Shown: in pieces, positions 56,475 through 64,000 of the stretch | How the letters are laid out: each line of letters starts with the position of its first letter | How positions within the stretch are numbered: the stretch's first letter is position 1 | Origin: Scleroderma bovista | Lineage: Eukaryota > Basidiomycota > Agaricomycetes > Boletales > Sclerodermataceae | Assembly: GCA_037178675.1 (NCBI GenBank) | Contig: JAYMGJ010000259.1 | Coordinates: 62,001 to 126,000, forward strand | Length of the DNA: 64,000 bases | Direction: 5' to 3' | Translations under genes and position numbers: made by a program | Notes under the pieces: model-generated | Database searches by the model: none | The model's input: the letters and a program-made list of their open reading frames with translations, nothing else | Told to the model about the DNA's origin: nothing

Positions 56475-56929
56475 CCTGCTTCCCTTGTTCCCGTTTTAGA
56501 TTAGATCTGATTACTCATAGTTGTGTCCCGTTAACCTTTTGATCTGTTACACTTATCACTGATCTCCGTTCTGTGTATGTTACTCATCCGTTTGTCATCT
56601 GCAGACTCTTAGCTACATCTCCGCTATGTCTCTCTCTGCTTCTCGGTTACTGTACATATCCGATGTAAAGTATAAGTACTCCGAACGCTGAGGGGATTGT
56701 CCCTCAGTTCAAATATCATCTTGAATACTTCCCGCGAACTCACCTCTGTCTTCTCTGCCTTCTGTCTCCTCTGCCTTCTGGCAACTCCGACCTTCGTCGG
56801 ACCTCCGTCTATCTGTCCCTTTGTCCTCCGAAATACGAGGACGCAGGTATCGCAAGGGCGCAGCACATACGCTGAAGCCAAGTCCTCAACACCTCCACAT
56901 CACCTCCGCCTGTTGTCAACATCCCTTCG
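56475..56929 (+). mobile_element. Fragment of LTR family LTR-A
   Basis: Closely similar to about 2805-3240 of the solo LTR, including GTTCCCGTTTTAGATTAGAT, CTTCGTCGGACCTCCGTCT and GGTATCGCAAGGGCGCAGCAC. It ends at CCCTTCG, where a Copia LTR begins; in the solo copy the sequence goes on for about 45 more bases. Confidence 0.88.
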
Positions 56930-57299
56930 TGTCGACAAGAAAGTATGATTATATCTTATCTTAATCTAATCTTGGAGATTTCCAGAGATCACAGTTACAT
57001 GTGATTCAGAGTAGTGTCAACCAGAAGATCACATGACCAGCTCCACAAGATAGCCGGAACTATCACATGCAAGGCACGTGTATAACACATGCTGATGCAA
57101 GTTACAGGCACGTTTCCAGATAACTATGTTTATGGAAACTGCACCTACTACATATGGGAATATGGTGAAATAGGTGAGAATAATACTTATCTACGCACAG
57201 ACCATGTACCACAGGTATATATATCCTGTAGGATTCCCTATAGTAAAGTAGTTAAATACAGTTCAACTGTTCTCTCATTACTCGCTACTTCATAAAACA
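56930..57299 (+). mobile_element. Probable 5' LTR of Copia-1
   Basis: Starts TGTCGACAAG where LTR-A homology breaks off, ends TAAAACA, and has a TATATATA box at about 57215-57223. It precedes the coding region that leads into Copia gag at 59741. The matching 3' LTR would lie beyond the window. Left flank CTTCG is the likely target site inside LTR-A. Confidence 0.6.
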
Positions 57300-57417
57300 A
57301 CTCAACTTCAAGAACCAGCTACTAGCTATCAAGGTACACTTGCGCTACCCCGTTGCTGTTGCCCCAGTTTTGTTGCTACAGGTTATGAGCCCTGTTTAAG
57401 GCCATATCAGGAAGCAT

Positions 57418-58143
57418 ATGGCAGTTCTGTCTTCGTCACTGCTTCCTGCTATGAACCTTAGACAGCTCGTAGCTGAAGTTCTTCACGAGTTACCATTTGT
57501 TTTTGCCGTGATATCTCTTATGATATATTCTTCGTTTGTGTTTCGGTTTGAACGCTGGAGATACAACTACATTGCCGCACTCTTTGTGTGCTATGCAGTT
57601 CATCTCTTGGTTACCTCGCAGCCATGTCCTGCTCCTCCTCCCATTGTTAACAATGTGGGATTACCTCCCAACGTTGACAACCCTCTTGGTGATGACAATG
57701 AACTCGTTGTCATTGATACTACAGCACCTCCTAGTGTTCATCAAATGGTGGACTTCTATTGGAGAGAAGCTATGTGGAATTACCGCTTGTATCAGCCAAG
57801 GGAACACCACGGTGGTGATTCGCTTAGTGGAAATATGGGACATATTAGGAGGCCTTTGTCTCTTAGTAGGGAGGAACAGCTTTCTCTCATCGGCCATGAC
57901 CGTTTTTATGGATTCATTGATAGTCACATTACTGTTCCTGATCCTTGGTGGGCATTGCCCTACCAATTCCGCGTCTTGTTCAGACATTGGCAATCTGTTA
58001 TCATCGAATCTCTTCCATATGATGAAGAGATATTCATTGATAATGTTTCAGATGCCAATTACCTTCGAACAGACATCAGACTCCGACTCAAGGAATTCGC
58101 ACAAGAACAGGCCCAGGCGATCTCCATGCGGAACTCATCTTGA
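57418..58143 (+). CDS. Uncharacterised pre-gag protein with two N-terminal hydrophobic segments
   Basis: A 241-codon frame from ATG 57418 has two membrane-like stretches (FAVISLMIYSSFVF and YIAALFVCYAVHLLV) within the first 70 residues, then a Pro-rich hinge and a folded-looking part with YQPREHH and WWALPYQFRVLFRHW. I recognise no family. It lies between the Copia-1 LTR and gag, where Copia elements normally have only a short leader. Another frame (QLADLRSH) continues directly after its stop, so a frameshift may have shortened it. Confidence 0.5.
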   Translation: MAVLSSSLLPAMNLRQLVAEVLHELPFVFAVISLMIYSSFVFRFERWRYNYIAALFVCYAVHLLVTSQPCPAPPPIVNNVGLPPNVDNPLGDDNELVVIDTTAPPSVHQMVDFYWREAMWNYRLYQPREHHGGDSLSGNMGHIRRPLSLSREEQLSLIGHDRFYGFIDSHITVPDPWWALPYQFRVLFRHWQSVIIESLPYDEEIFIDNVSDANYLRTDIRLRLKEFAQEQAQAISMRNSS

Positions 58144-58351
58144 GGCAGCTTGCCGATTTACGTTCCCACACCTCTGGCCAGGAGCGAAAGTGAGCTAGAT
58201 GCAGGAAAGAGGAAGAAGTGAACAGGGAAGGAGGATTGTAAGGATTGGTAATCATTGAGTGGTACAACTGCGATGAGGCCCTACTCCACCTCCTTCTTAT
58301 GCCGCTGATTGCCGCAGAGCTCTTCAGGAGCGTTGGTGATGACGTGCCGAT

Positions 58352-58906
58352 GTGATTGCCAAAGGAGAAGTCGCTGCTGACATCCAACCTGATCTGGAGG
58401 ATAACGGTCCACCCTCTACCAGAGGTGTTTGGACTCAATACATGCAGGGAGTATCAGAGGAATTCTATGTTGAGCTTAGGCCCGGTATAGGTCGTGCCGC
58501 TCACCTTGAAAGCCACCCTTCCGAGGAGTTTGGCGGTCAGGTGATGCAGGGAGTCATTCCGGCTTACCGGAGACGAATCGACGACACCCCTTTTCCTCTG
58601 ATCGCTAACCCGCACCCTGAACCAGAACAGGGTCAAGTCAGAGGTATGGTTGGCGAGGAGCTAGCCATTGTATATCCAGAGAATCCGCGGGTCCATTGGG
58701 CCTTCAACGGATCATATTATCTCCCCTCTGCTAAGCTTCATGCTTATTCGACGCCTCACGCCCGAGCTAACTTCATGGGAGTAGACTATCAGTCACTCCA
58801 CTATGAAGATCCTGCTCTCGTGACCGTCCCAGCCTTCTGGATCGATCCCTGCCCAGAGATCTACCAGCCAGCCAGTCGTTGGCGGCATCCTCTCTACTCT
58901 GAGTAG
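58352..58906 (+). CDS. Second uncharacterised pre-gag open frame
   Basis: A 184-codon frame with acidic start, RPGIGRAAHLESHPSEEFGG, then VHWAFNGSYYLPSAKLHAY and a C-terminal YQPASRWRHP. The style matches the neighbouring frames and it may be one gene with them after splicing or repair of frameshifts. No family recognised. Confidence 0.45.
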   Translation: MIAKGEVAADIQPDLEDNGPPSTRGVWTQYMQGVSEEFYVELRPGIGRAAHLESHPSEEFGGQVMQGVIPAYRRRIDDTPFPLIANPHPEPEQGQVRGMVGEELAIVYPENPRVHWAFNGSYYLPSAKLHAYSTPHARANFMGVDYQSLHYEDPALVTVPAFWIDPCPEIYQPASRWRHPLYSE

Positions 58907-58947
58907 CGATTTTCCGGAGCTATCCCGTCTCTTCTGGACTGGCACGA

Positions 58948-59724
58948 TTGGCTCGAAGTCAACTTCAGGTACACCTGGAAGCAGAGACCGCGGCGAGCAC
59001 AGTTCTCGATACCCGTGTGCATGGAGTGACCCGGTATCCTCTTCGAGGAAAGTCAGGATCTCTGGGTGGCTCACACCACTCATCTGTCTCGATATGGTGG
59101 ACTACCAAAATGGAGCATTTTCGTTCCATGGACTCCAGCCCCACTGGCTGTCTAGTCAGGATCAATGCGACGATATCGCACTCCTGCTCGAAAGGCACAA
59201 GGCTGGACGAGAAGGTGATGAAGCTCTCGACAATAATGCGGAACAATCAGATCCCAGAATTCCTGGAGGAGCCCTTGATTAGGTGCTTCCCAAGTCCGTA
59301 CTGGCACCCTATCCCTTATTCTGGGAAGGGAAGACCATTATGGAGATCTGATAAAGGACTTCTTAAGTCCATTTCCACTTACATCTTGTATGATAAGGCT
59401 CCGGTTGTTCTTTTTACCCCTTACGAAATCATTTCACGGTCTATGCTTACCTTTGAATATTGGTCTTTGGACGGCAACAAGGTTGTCTCCAATTATCAGT
59501 ATTGTCCTGATTACGATTTGGATGTTTTCTTTGACATTTTACCTAGGCATTGGTCGTATACGACATTCACGATACCTACAGACTCCTCGGACTCCTCATC
59601 TTCAACAGAAGAGGACACACAGTCTGAATCTTCTTCATCTTCTGAAGAAGATCTTATCTTTCTCCCACCTGCTTCTGTTACCACTGTACCGGAACTGATT
59701 TTACTAAATCTTTTTGATTTTTGA
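58948..59724 (+). CDS. Third uncharacterised pre-gag open frame, acidic Ser-rich C terminus
   Basis: A 258-codon frame with a basic N-terminal half, LEEPLIRCFPSPYWHPIPY, TPYEIISRSMLTFEYWSLDG, and a C-terminal DSSDSSSSTEED run. It ends 17 bases before the gag ATG. No family recognised. It may be the end of a multi-exon cargo gene within Copia-1. Confidence 0.45.
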   Translation: MARSQLQVHLEAETAASTVLDTRVHGVTRYPLRGKSGSLGGSHHSSVSIWWTTKMEHFRSMDSSPTGCLVRINATISHSCSKGTRLDEKVMKLSTIMRNNQIPEFLEEPLIRCFPSPYWHPIPYSGKGRPLWRSDKGLLKSISTYILYDKAPVVLFTPYEIISRSMLTFEYWSLDGNKVVSNYQYCPDYDLDVFFDILPRHWSYTTFTIPTDSSDSSSSTEEDTQSESSSSSEEDLIFLPPASVTTVPELILLNLFDF

Positions 59725-59740
59725 ATATATCAGAATCATT

Positions 59741-61498
59741 ATGTCCGGAAACACTGGTGACATGAAGAAGACCACACCCATTCTTACTGGCGCATCCAAC
59801 TACTTGGAATGGAAGTCCGCCATGAAGTCGCTCTTGCAAGTCATGGGAGTTTGGCGCTATGCGCATCATCAGGTACCCGCTGTCGTTGCTGGACAGGCTG
59901 GTGCAACTGCCGAGCAACAGGCAACTGATGAAGTCAATCGGGATAAAGCCCTTGGTACGATCACGTACTACACATCCGCACTCATCAGACAGAATATGAT
60001 GAATGAGAACCAACCCCACACTGTTTGGACTGCACTCAACACTTCTTATGGGACTCCTGGCGCTGCCAGTGTCTTTGTTGAGTTCAAACGTCTCACGTGG
60101 ATGATAATTCCAGGGAATCAGGATCCCACTCCAGCTGTACATCAAATGCAGTCCACGATTGGCTACTTGGCCTCTAATGGCCTCACTCTCCCCGACTCCG
60201 CTCAAGCAATGCTTCTTCTTGGTGCCTTACCGAATGAGTGGCAAGGCTTCGCTTCCACACTCCTGGCCACCTTATTGGTCAATCCAAATGCCGCTCAAAT
60301 TGCTGCGGGCGTTCAACGCCTCACCTTTGATGCAGTTCTTCCGAAGATAATGGAAGAATGGTCCAGGAAGTCCAGCAAATCTATAATGCCGACAGTAAAG
60401 AAGGAACAAAATGTGCAGGCAGGACCTTCTCGCCCAAGGTGCAAGAAGTGTTCTGGACGTCATAGTACCATGGATCACCGTGATGACTATAAAAAGATGT
60501 TCACTCCCAATGCCGCCGCAGGACCTTCTACATTCCCGCCGAAGAATCAGGGTGGTGGAAAAGGGAAAGGAGGAGGAAAGAAGGGAAAAGGAAAACAGCC
60601 TTACAAGGGTAAAGGCAAGCAGCGTCAAAATGCTGCAGAACAAACTGCACAGATCGTCGAGCTTGACTCTGACGATGATTCTGATGCTGGGTCCGTCTCT
60701 AATATTCCTGAGACAGGCTGGTCCATGCTTACTCCATCCCAACTTGCTGCAGAGTCAGTATTACGTTCTGTGTGTAATGACCTGGCAAGAAAGAAGAGGG
60801 ATGATGAGGAATATGCGCATAGACTAGCTACGAGACCACGGACTCTCGATGACGGGACCATAAAGTATTGTGATGACGGTTTTGTTTGTGACCAATATAA
60901 CGATGAAAGCTTTGACTGTTATACCTTGTGCACCTCTAAGGAGAGTGATGAAAGGTGTCTTTGCTTAACATCTCCCCACTCAGGACAAAAAACCGAATCT
61001 CACTGCCCCAAGCATAAACATTTAACAGGCCTATGGTTAATGGATTCCAGTGCAACCGATCATTCCACTCCATATCATGATGACTTCCTAACATACAAGG
61101 AACTTCAAAAGCCTATAAATGTGGGTACTGCTGGTGCTGAAGTAATTCAGTTTTTAGGCATAGGTACAGTTGCCTTCAAAGCTAAAGTTGGCAATGTACA
61201 AAAACAAATCTATCTTCGACACGTCTACTATTCTCCATCTGGAGATAAGTGTATTTGTTCACTTCAGTGGTTAACCACGAAACTCAAAATGAAACTCTAC
61301 GCTGACGCGAAGATAACTTGTGTCTTCGATTCACGAAATGAAGTCTTCTTGGAAGGGACTAGGTTAATTCCAAGGAACAATCTCCATTGGTTTTATGGGA
61401 AACCGATACATCAGACTGGAGCTCTTGGACTTCTCGTGGATTTGGACATAAAATCCATCTCAACAAATGCAACTGTTACAAATAAATTCAACAACTAA
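59741..61498 (+). CDS. Copia-1 Gag and protease
   Basis: ATG 59741 opens a UBN2-type Copia gag: NYLEWKSAMKSLLQ, TVWTALNTSYG, LLLGALPNEWQGF. A CKKCSGRHSTMDH knuckle follows, with His instead of the final Cys, then a Gly/Lys-rich basic tract and an acidic region. The aspartic protease begins at LWLMDSSATDH, where the usual DSGA has Ser for Gly, and goes on through GIGTVAFKAKV and LRHVYYSP. The pre-integrase NNLHWFYG is followed by a stop at 61498. The frame after the stop still encodes an integrase-type CPDCQIGK zinc motif up to 61671. Gag coats the RNA in cytoplasmic particles and the protease matures them. The Gly loss suggests decay. Confidence 0.82.
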   Translation: MSGNTGDMKKTTPILTGASNYLEWKSAMKSLLQVMGVWRYAHHQVPAVVAGQAGATAEQQATDEVNRDKALGTITYYTSALIRQNMMNENQPHTVWTALNTSYGTPGAASVFVEFKRLTWMIIPGNQDPTPAVHQMQSTIGYLASNGLTLPDSAQAMLLLGALPNEWQGFASTLLATLLVNPNAAQIAAGVQRLTFDAVLPKIMEEWSRKSSKSIMPTVKKEQNVQAGPSRPRCKKCSGRHSTMDHRDDYKKMFTPNAAAGPSTFPPKNQGGGKGKGGGKKGKGKQPYKGKGKQRQNAAEQTAQIVELDSDDDSDAGSVSNIPETGWSMLTPSQLAAESVLRSVCNDLARKKRDDEEYAHRLATRPRTLDDGTIKYCDDGFVCDQYNDESFDCYTLCTSKESDERCLCLTSPHSGQKTESHCPKHKHLTGLWLMDSSATDHSTPYHDDFLTYKELQKPINVGTAGAEVIQFLGIGTVAFKAKVGNVQKQIYLRHVYYSPSGDKCICSLQWLTTKLKMKLYADAKITCVFDSRNEVFLEGTRLIPRNNLHWFYGKPIHQTGALGLLVDLDIKSISTNATVTNKFNN

Positions 61499-61671
61499 TC
61501 GCATAATTGTCTGCCATCCTAACCCTCAAAATGCGGCATGCACTCGCGCTACCGATGGTATTGAGAAACTGGACATACCAACGACGACACCACTCTGTCC
61601 TGATTGTCAGATTGGCAAGATGTGTTGAAGCAATACCTATGTACGTAGAGGAACTGCTACTCCAACTCACC
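61499..61671 (+). pseudogene. Copia-1 integrase N-terminal remnant, cut by Copia-2
   Basis: A shifted frame reads a His-containing stretch and CPDCQIGKMC, the C-x2-C half of the HHCC integrase zinc motif. It stops at a TGA and is severed at 61671 by the LTR of Copia-2. The remainder, if present, is beyond the window. Confidence 0.65.
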
Positions 61672-61910
61672 TGTTGGGTGGAGTGCACAACCTGAGATGG
61701 TAGTGGTAGCTGGTTAAGAGCTGTTGTATTATATAAGCGATTGACGCTGTTTATATACAACAAATAGTGTGACGTGTGACTGTGACGTGTGATGTGTGAC
61801 ATGTAACATCTACTCTAAGGAGGACTATTACTAAGTCTACACTAATATGGGTCGCAGTCTTGTGCGCACTTCGTCGACGGTTTACGCCGGGTGCACGTGC
61901 GACTTCAACA
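61672..61910 (-). mobile_element. 3' LTR of Copia-2, 239 bp
   Basis: On the minus strand it begins TGTTGAAGTC and ends CACCCAACA; a TTATATAA box lies at about 61728-61735. The polypurine tract GAGGGGGAG directly precedes it (61911-61919). TCACC at 61667-61671 is the likely target duplication, with its partner outside the window. No other copy of the LTR is visible. Confidence 0.75.
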
Positions 61911-61921
61911 CTCCCCCTCGC
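61911..61921 (-). other. Polypurine tract of Copia-2
   Basis: GCGAGGGGGAG on the minus strand abuts the LTR start TGTTGA. Polypurine tracts prime plus-strand DNA synthesis in LTR retrotransposons. Confidence 0.7.
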
Positions 61922-61956
61922 TGTGCTGCACATAGAGCACTTCAGCGAATAAGGCG

Positions 61957-64000
61957 CTAGATGCTGCCAGAGGGAAACTGTAAGCCTAGTTGAGCTCTGA
62001 ACTTCGCGAATTTCTCGCGGGGTAAGTTTTTGGTGAGCAGATCGGCGGGATTCTCAGCACCATCAATGAAGAATAGTTCCACGTTACCTTTCGCGACTGA
62101 CTCGCGGATTCCGTGGTAGCGGATGTCGATGTGCTTGGAGCGAGGCTCCGTTACAGGGTTGGATGCCATGAATATGGACCCCTGATTATCACCGCAAATC
62201 GGGATAGCTTTCAGCTTATAGCCGAGCTCACCGAGTAAACTCCGAATCCAGGTAACTTGGCGAGCGCAATCGCTCAAAGCCATGTATTCAGCCTCAGTGG
62301 ACGAGTACGCAATAGTCTTCTGCGCATGAGAAGTCCAACTGATCAAGCCATCTGCAAGTTTCAGGTAGAAACCTGTCTGCGAGAGGCGAGAGATAGGGTC
62401 TGATCCCCAATCTGAGTCTGTGCATGCAATCAGGCCAGCACCGGATCCACCATTGTACACTAGGGAGTAATTAGGTGTACCAATCAAGTAGCGACAAATA
62501 TAAAGCGCTTTGGACAGGTGGTCCTGGGATGGATTCGCGGCATGGCGCGAGAGATGGGTGACTGCAAAAGCAATGTCGGGCCTAGTGCCTAACATAAGGT
62601 ACAGAAGGGACCCAATAACCGTCTGGAAACGGGAGCGGAGTTCCGCATCAACAGGCTCTGTATTCTTGGCGGCATAGTAGCCAGCCGGCAGTGGGGTGCT
62701 TGCGGACTTTGCATTGAGCATGCCGCAGCGTTCAATGACCTTTTGGAGGTACGCGCATTGGTCCAAGTGGATAGCGCGACCCTTGCGAGTGATTCGCATT
62801 CGGAGGAATTCCTTAGGTTCTCCAAGGTCTCTGCACTCCCATTTGCGCATGAACTGCGCTTTGATGGCATCAACAACAGCCTTGTTAGGGCTGCAGAATA
62901 AAGCGTCGTCAACGTAGATAATACCAATGACGATGTTGGTGCCTTTCTTCTTGTAGAAGAAGATGCCTGCTTCAGACTTAAGGCGCTCAAACCCGAGCTC
63001 TTTGAGAGACTCATCGAGTGTGCGCCACCAAGCTAGGCCGGCCTGTTTGAGGCCATAGAGGGCACGCCAGAGGCAGAGCACTTTGCGCTCTTGCCCGGGA
63101 ACTGCAAACCCTTCGGGTTGTTCCATGTAGATCTCTTCGTCGAGCTTGCCATACAAGTAGGCGCTCCGAACGTCGAGTCCAGTGATATACCAGTTTTCAA
63201 GTGCGGCAAGCGCAAGCATGAGGCGCACTGTTTCAAAGCGCACAACTGGTGAGAAGACCTGGTCGAAATCTAATCCCTCGACCTGGGAGAAGCCTTTTGC
63301 TACTAAGCGGGCTTTCTTGCGGCCATCCGACTTCACGTCGAAGACCCATCGATTCTTAATGACCTTCCGGTCTCGGGGACGGTCAACTAGCTCAAAGACT
63401 TTGTGCTTTCGCAGCACGTCGAGCTCTTCTTGGCAAGCAAGTCGCCAGAGTTTCTGCTCAGCTTGGGGTAAGCGAGCGATGTCCTTGTAGGACCAGTTGC
63501 GGACGCTCTCGTATTGAGGGTCGCGGGTTTCAAGGGCTTTGCCCATCAGATAACAGACTAGGTTTGCTCCCCCTTCCTCGCACATCTTTTGCACATCTTC
63601 CTCACTGGGCGTTGCAGAGGTGTCGGGGAAACCACCAGGAACATGGTCTGGTGTGTCCGGTTGTGGGGGCCTAGGGGCCTCACCCACTGTTTCTCGCCAT
63701 CGAGAGGCACTTTTGATATCCCGGAGTTGCTCAACGGGATGTCGCCGCTCACCATACACATTACCGGGGCGCAATGGCGCTCTACGTTCACGTTGGGGGC
63801 GGGCAGGGATATTCACTGCAGGAGGTCGCGGCGCATTCTGGCGGCGTTCAGCTCGGCCAGGGCGCTGCAGTGCCGGAGGTGGTGGGTTTCTCGCCGGTGA
63901 AGGCGTTCTCGGTGCCGGTGGAGGCACTGGAGATGGCGTACGGGGAGGATTTATTTGGTTAGGCTCTTCCTCAGGAGCCTCAGGTTCCTCGCGCTTTGGA
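61957..64000 (-). CDS. Copia-2 polyprotein: reverse transcriptase and RNase H, cut by the right edge
   Basis: The frame is open from the window edge. A Pro/Arg-rich linker (end of integrase region) is followed by the RVT_2 reverse transcriptase: WRLACQEELDVL, KNRWVFDVK, KARLVAKGFSQVEG, YLYGKLDEEIYMEQPEG, LYGLKQAGLAWW, the catalytic IYVDDALF, and LGEPKEFLRMRI. RNase H follows: GTRPDIAFAV, TDSDWGSD, AYSSTEAEYMALSDCARQ, CGDNQGSI, KHIDIRYHGIRE, ending at 61957 next to the polypurine tract and LTR. All catalytic Asp and Glu residues seen are intact and there is no stop, so this is a young, possibly active element. It sits in reverse orientation inside Copia-1. Confidence 0.93.
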   Translation of the reverse strand, partial: PKREEPEAPEEEPNQINPPRTPSPVPPPAPRTPSPARNPPPPALQRPGRAERRQNAPRPPAVNIPARPQRERRAPLRPGNVYGERRHPVEQLRDIKSASRWRETVGEAPRPPQPDTPDHVPGGFPDTSATPSEEDVQKMCEEGGANLVCYLMGKALETRDPQYESVRNWSYKDIARLPQAEQKLWRLACQEELDVLRKHKVFELVDRPRDRKVIKNRWVFDVKSDGRKKARLVAKGFSQVEGLDFDQVFSPVVRFETVRLMLALAALENWYITGLDVRSAYLYGKLDEEIYMEQPEGFAVPGQERKVLCLWRALYGLKQAGLAWWRTLDESLKELGFERLKSEAGIFFYKKKGTNIVIGIIYVDDALFCSPNKAVVDAIKAQFMRKWECRDLGEPKEFLRMRITRKGRAIHLDQCAYLQKVIERCGMLNAKSASTPLPAGYYAAKNTEPVDAELRSRFQTVIGSLLYLMLGTRPDIAFAVTHLSRHAANPSQDHLSKALYICRYLIGTPNYSLVYNGGSGAGLIACTDSDWGSDPISRLSQTGFYLKLADGLISWTSHAQKTIAYSSTEAEYMALSDCARQVTWIRSLLGELGYKLKAIPICGDNQGSIFMASNPVTEPRSKHIDIRYHGIRESVAKGNVELFFIDGAENPADLLTKNLPREKFAKFRAQLGLQFPSGSI

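Overview
The window looks like transposon-rich accessory DNA of a mushroom-forming basidiomycete (Agaricomycetes; Boletales is plausible but unproven). The evidence is short introns of about 45-60 bp throughout and a set of families typical of these genomes: a FunK1-type fungal protein kinase, DUF6532, Plavaka/CACTA and KDZ (Kyakuja-Dileera-Zisupton) transposases, TET/JBP-like 2OG-Fe(II) dioxygenases, and Copia elements. I saw no rRNA, tRNA or CRISPR array. All family names come from reading translations by eye; no database search was run.

Layout. 1-1333: right end of a Plavaka (CACTA) transposase gene. 1501-4808: a FunK1-like kinase gene that carries a solo LTR exactly at an intron acceptor and whose middle part is inverted. 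5447-10355: three host-like genes on the + strand: an uncharacterised intron-rich gene with a poly-T frameshift, a 2OG-Fe(II) dioxygenase, and a DUF6532 gene with hexapeptide repeats. 10.4-13.3 kb: degraded LTR-like material. 13355-24456: a PIF/Harbinger element with a DDE transposase (+) and a Myb/SANT-like partner (-). Its transposase gene is broken by a 283-bp insertion with a 5-bp target duplication, by a CGA-to-TGA type stop, and by a 7.6-kb nest of palindromic satellite DNA (14189-21811).

24.9-26.9 kb: satellite arrays, including a roughly 177-bp monomer. 27.1-35.5 kb: a TET/JBP-like dioxygenase, a small unknown gene, a KDZ transposase with an N-terminal CxC2 zinc domain and one in-frame amber codon, and a divergent uncharacterised gene (called gene C here). 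35.7-50.8 kb: the most interesting block. Two uncharacterised genes stand head to head: gene A (Ser/Pro-rich with a conserved C-terminal helical segment) and gene B (GAL4-type Zn2Cys6 cluster followed by a coiled coil). They share a promoter of about 0.5 kb. The pair occurs twice, in opposite orientation (A-B at 35.7-39.3 kb, B2-A2 at 45.1-50.8 kb), and a third, truncated B copy (B3) lies between. The second pair was pushed apart by a 1553-bp terminal-inverted-repeat element with an 8-bp target duplication. Removing that element restores the same promoter length. Satellite arrays fill the space between the gene pairs.

50.8-55.6 kb: GC-rich trinucleotide/microsatellite inserts, one holding a fragment of a molybdopterin-binding (MoCF_biosynth) domain gene. 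55.7-64 kb: nested LTR elements. A fragment of the same LTR family that hit the kinase gene was itself hit by a small element and by a Copia element (Copia-1). Copia-1 has an unusual 2.3-kb coding stretch before gag and was split in integrase by a second Copia (Copia-2) whose RT/RNase H reading frame runs off the right edge.

How it fits together: the region is an accretion of mobile elements. The KDZ transposase, the DNA-base-oxidising dioxygenase family and the duplicated Zn2Cys6 module lie side by side. A link between KDZ transposons and TET/JBP genes is established for basidiomycetes; that the A-B pair belongs to the same mobile or regulatory system is my inference.
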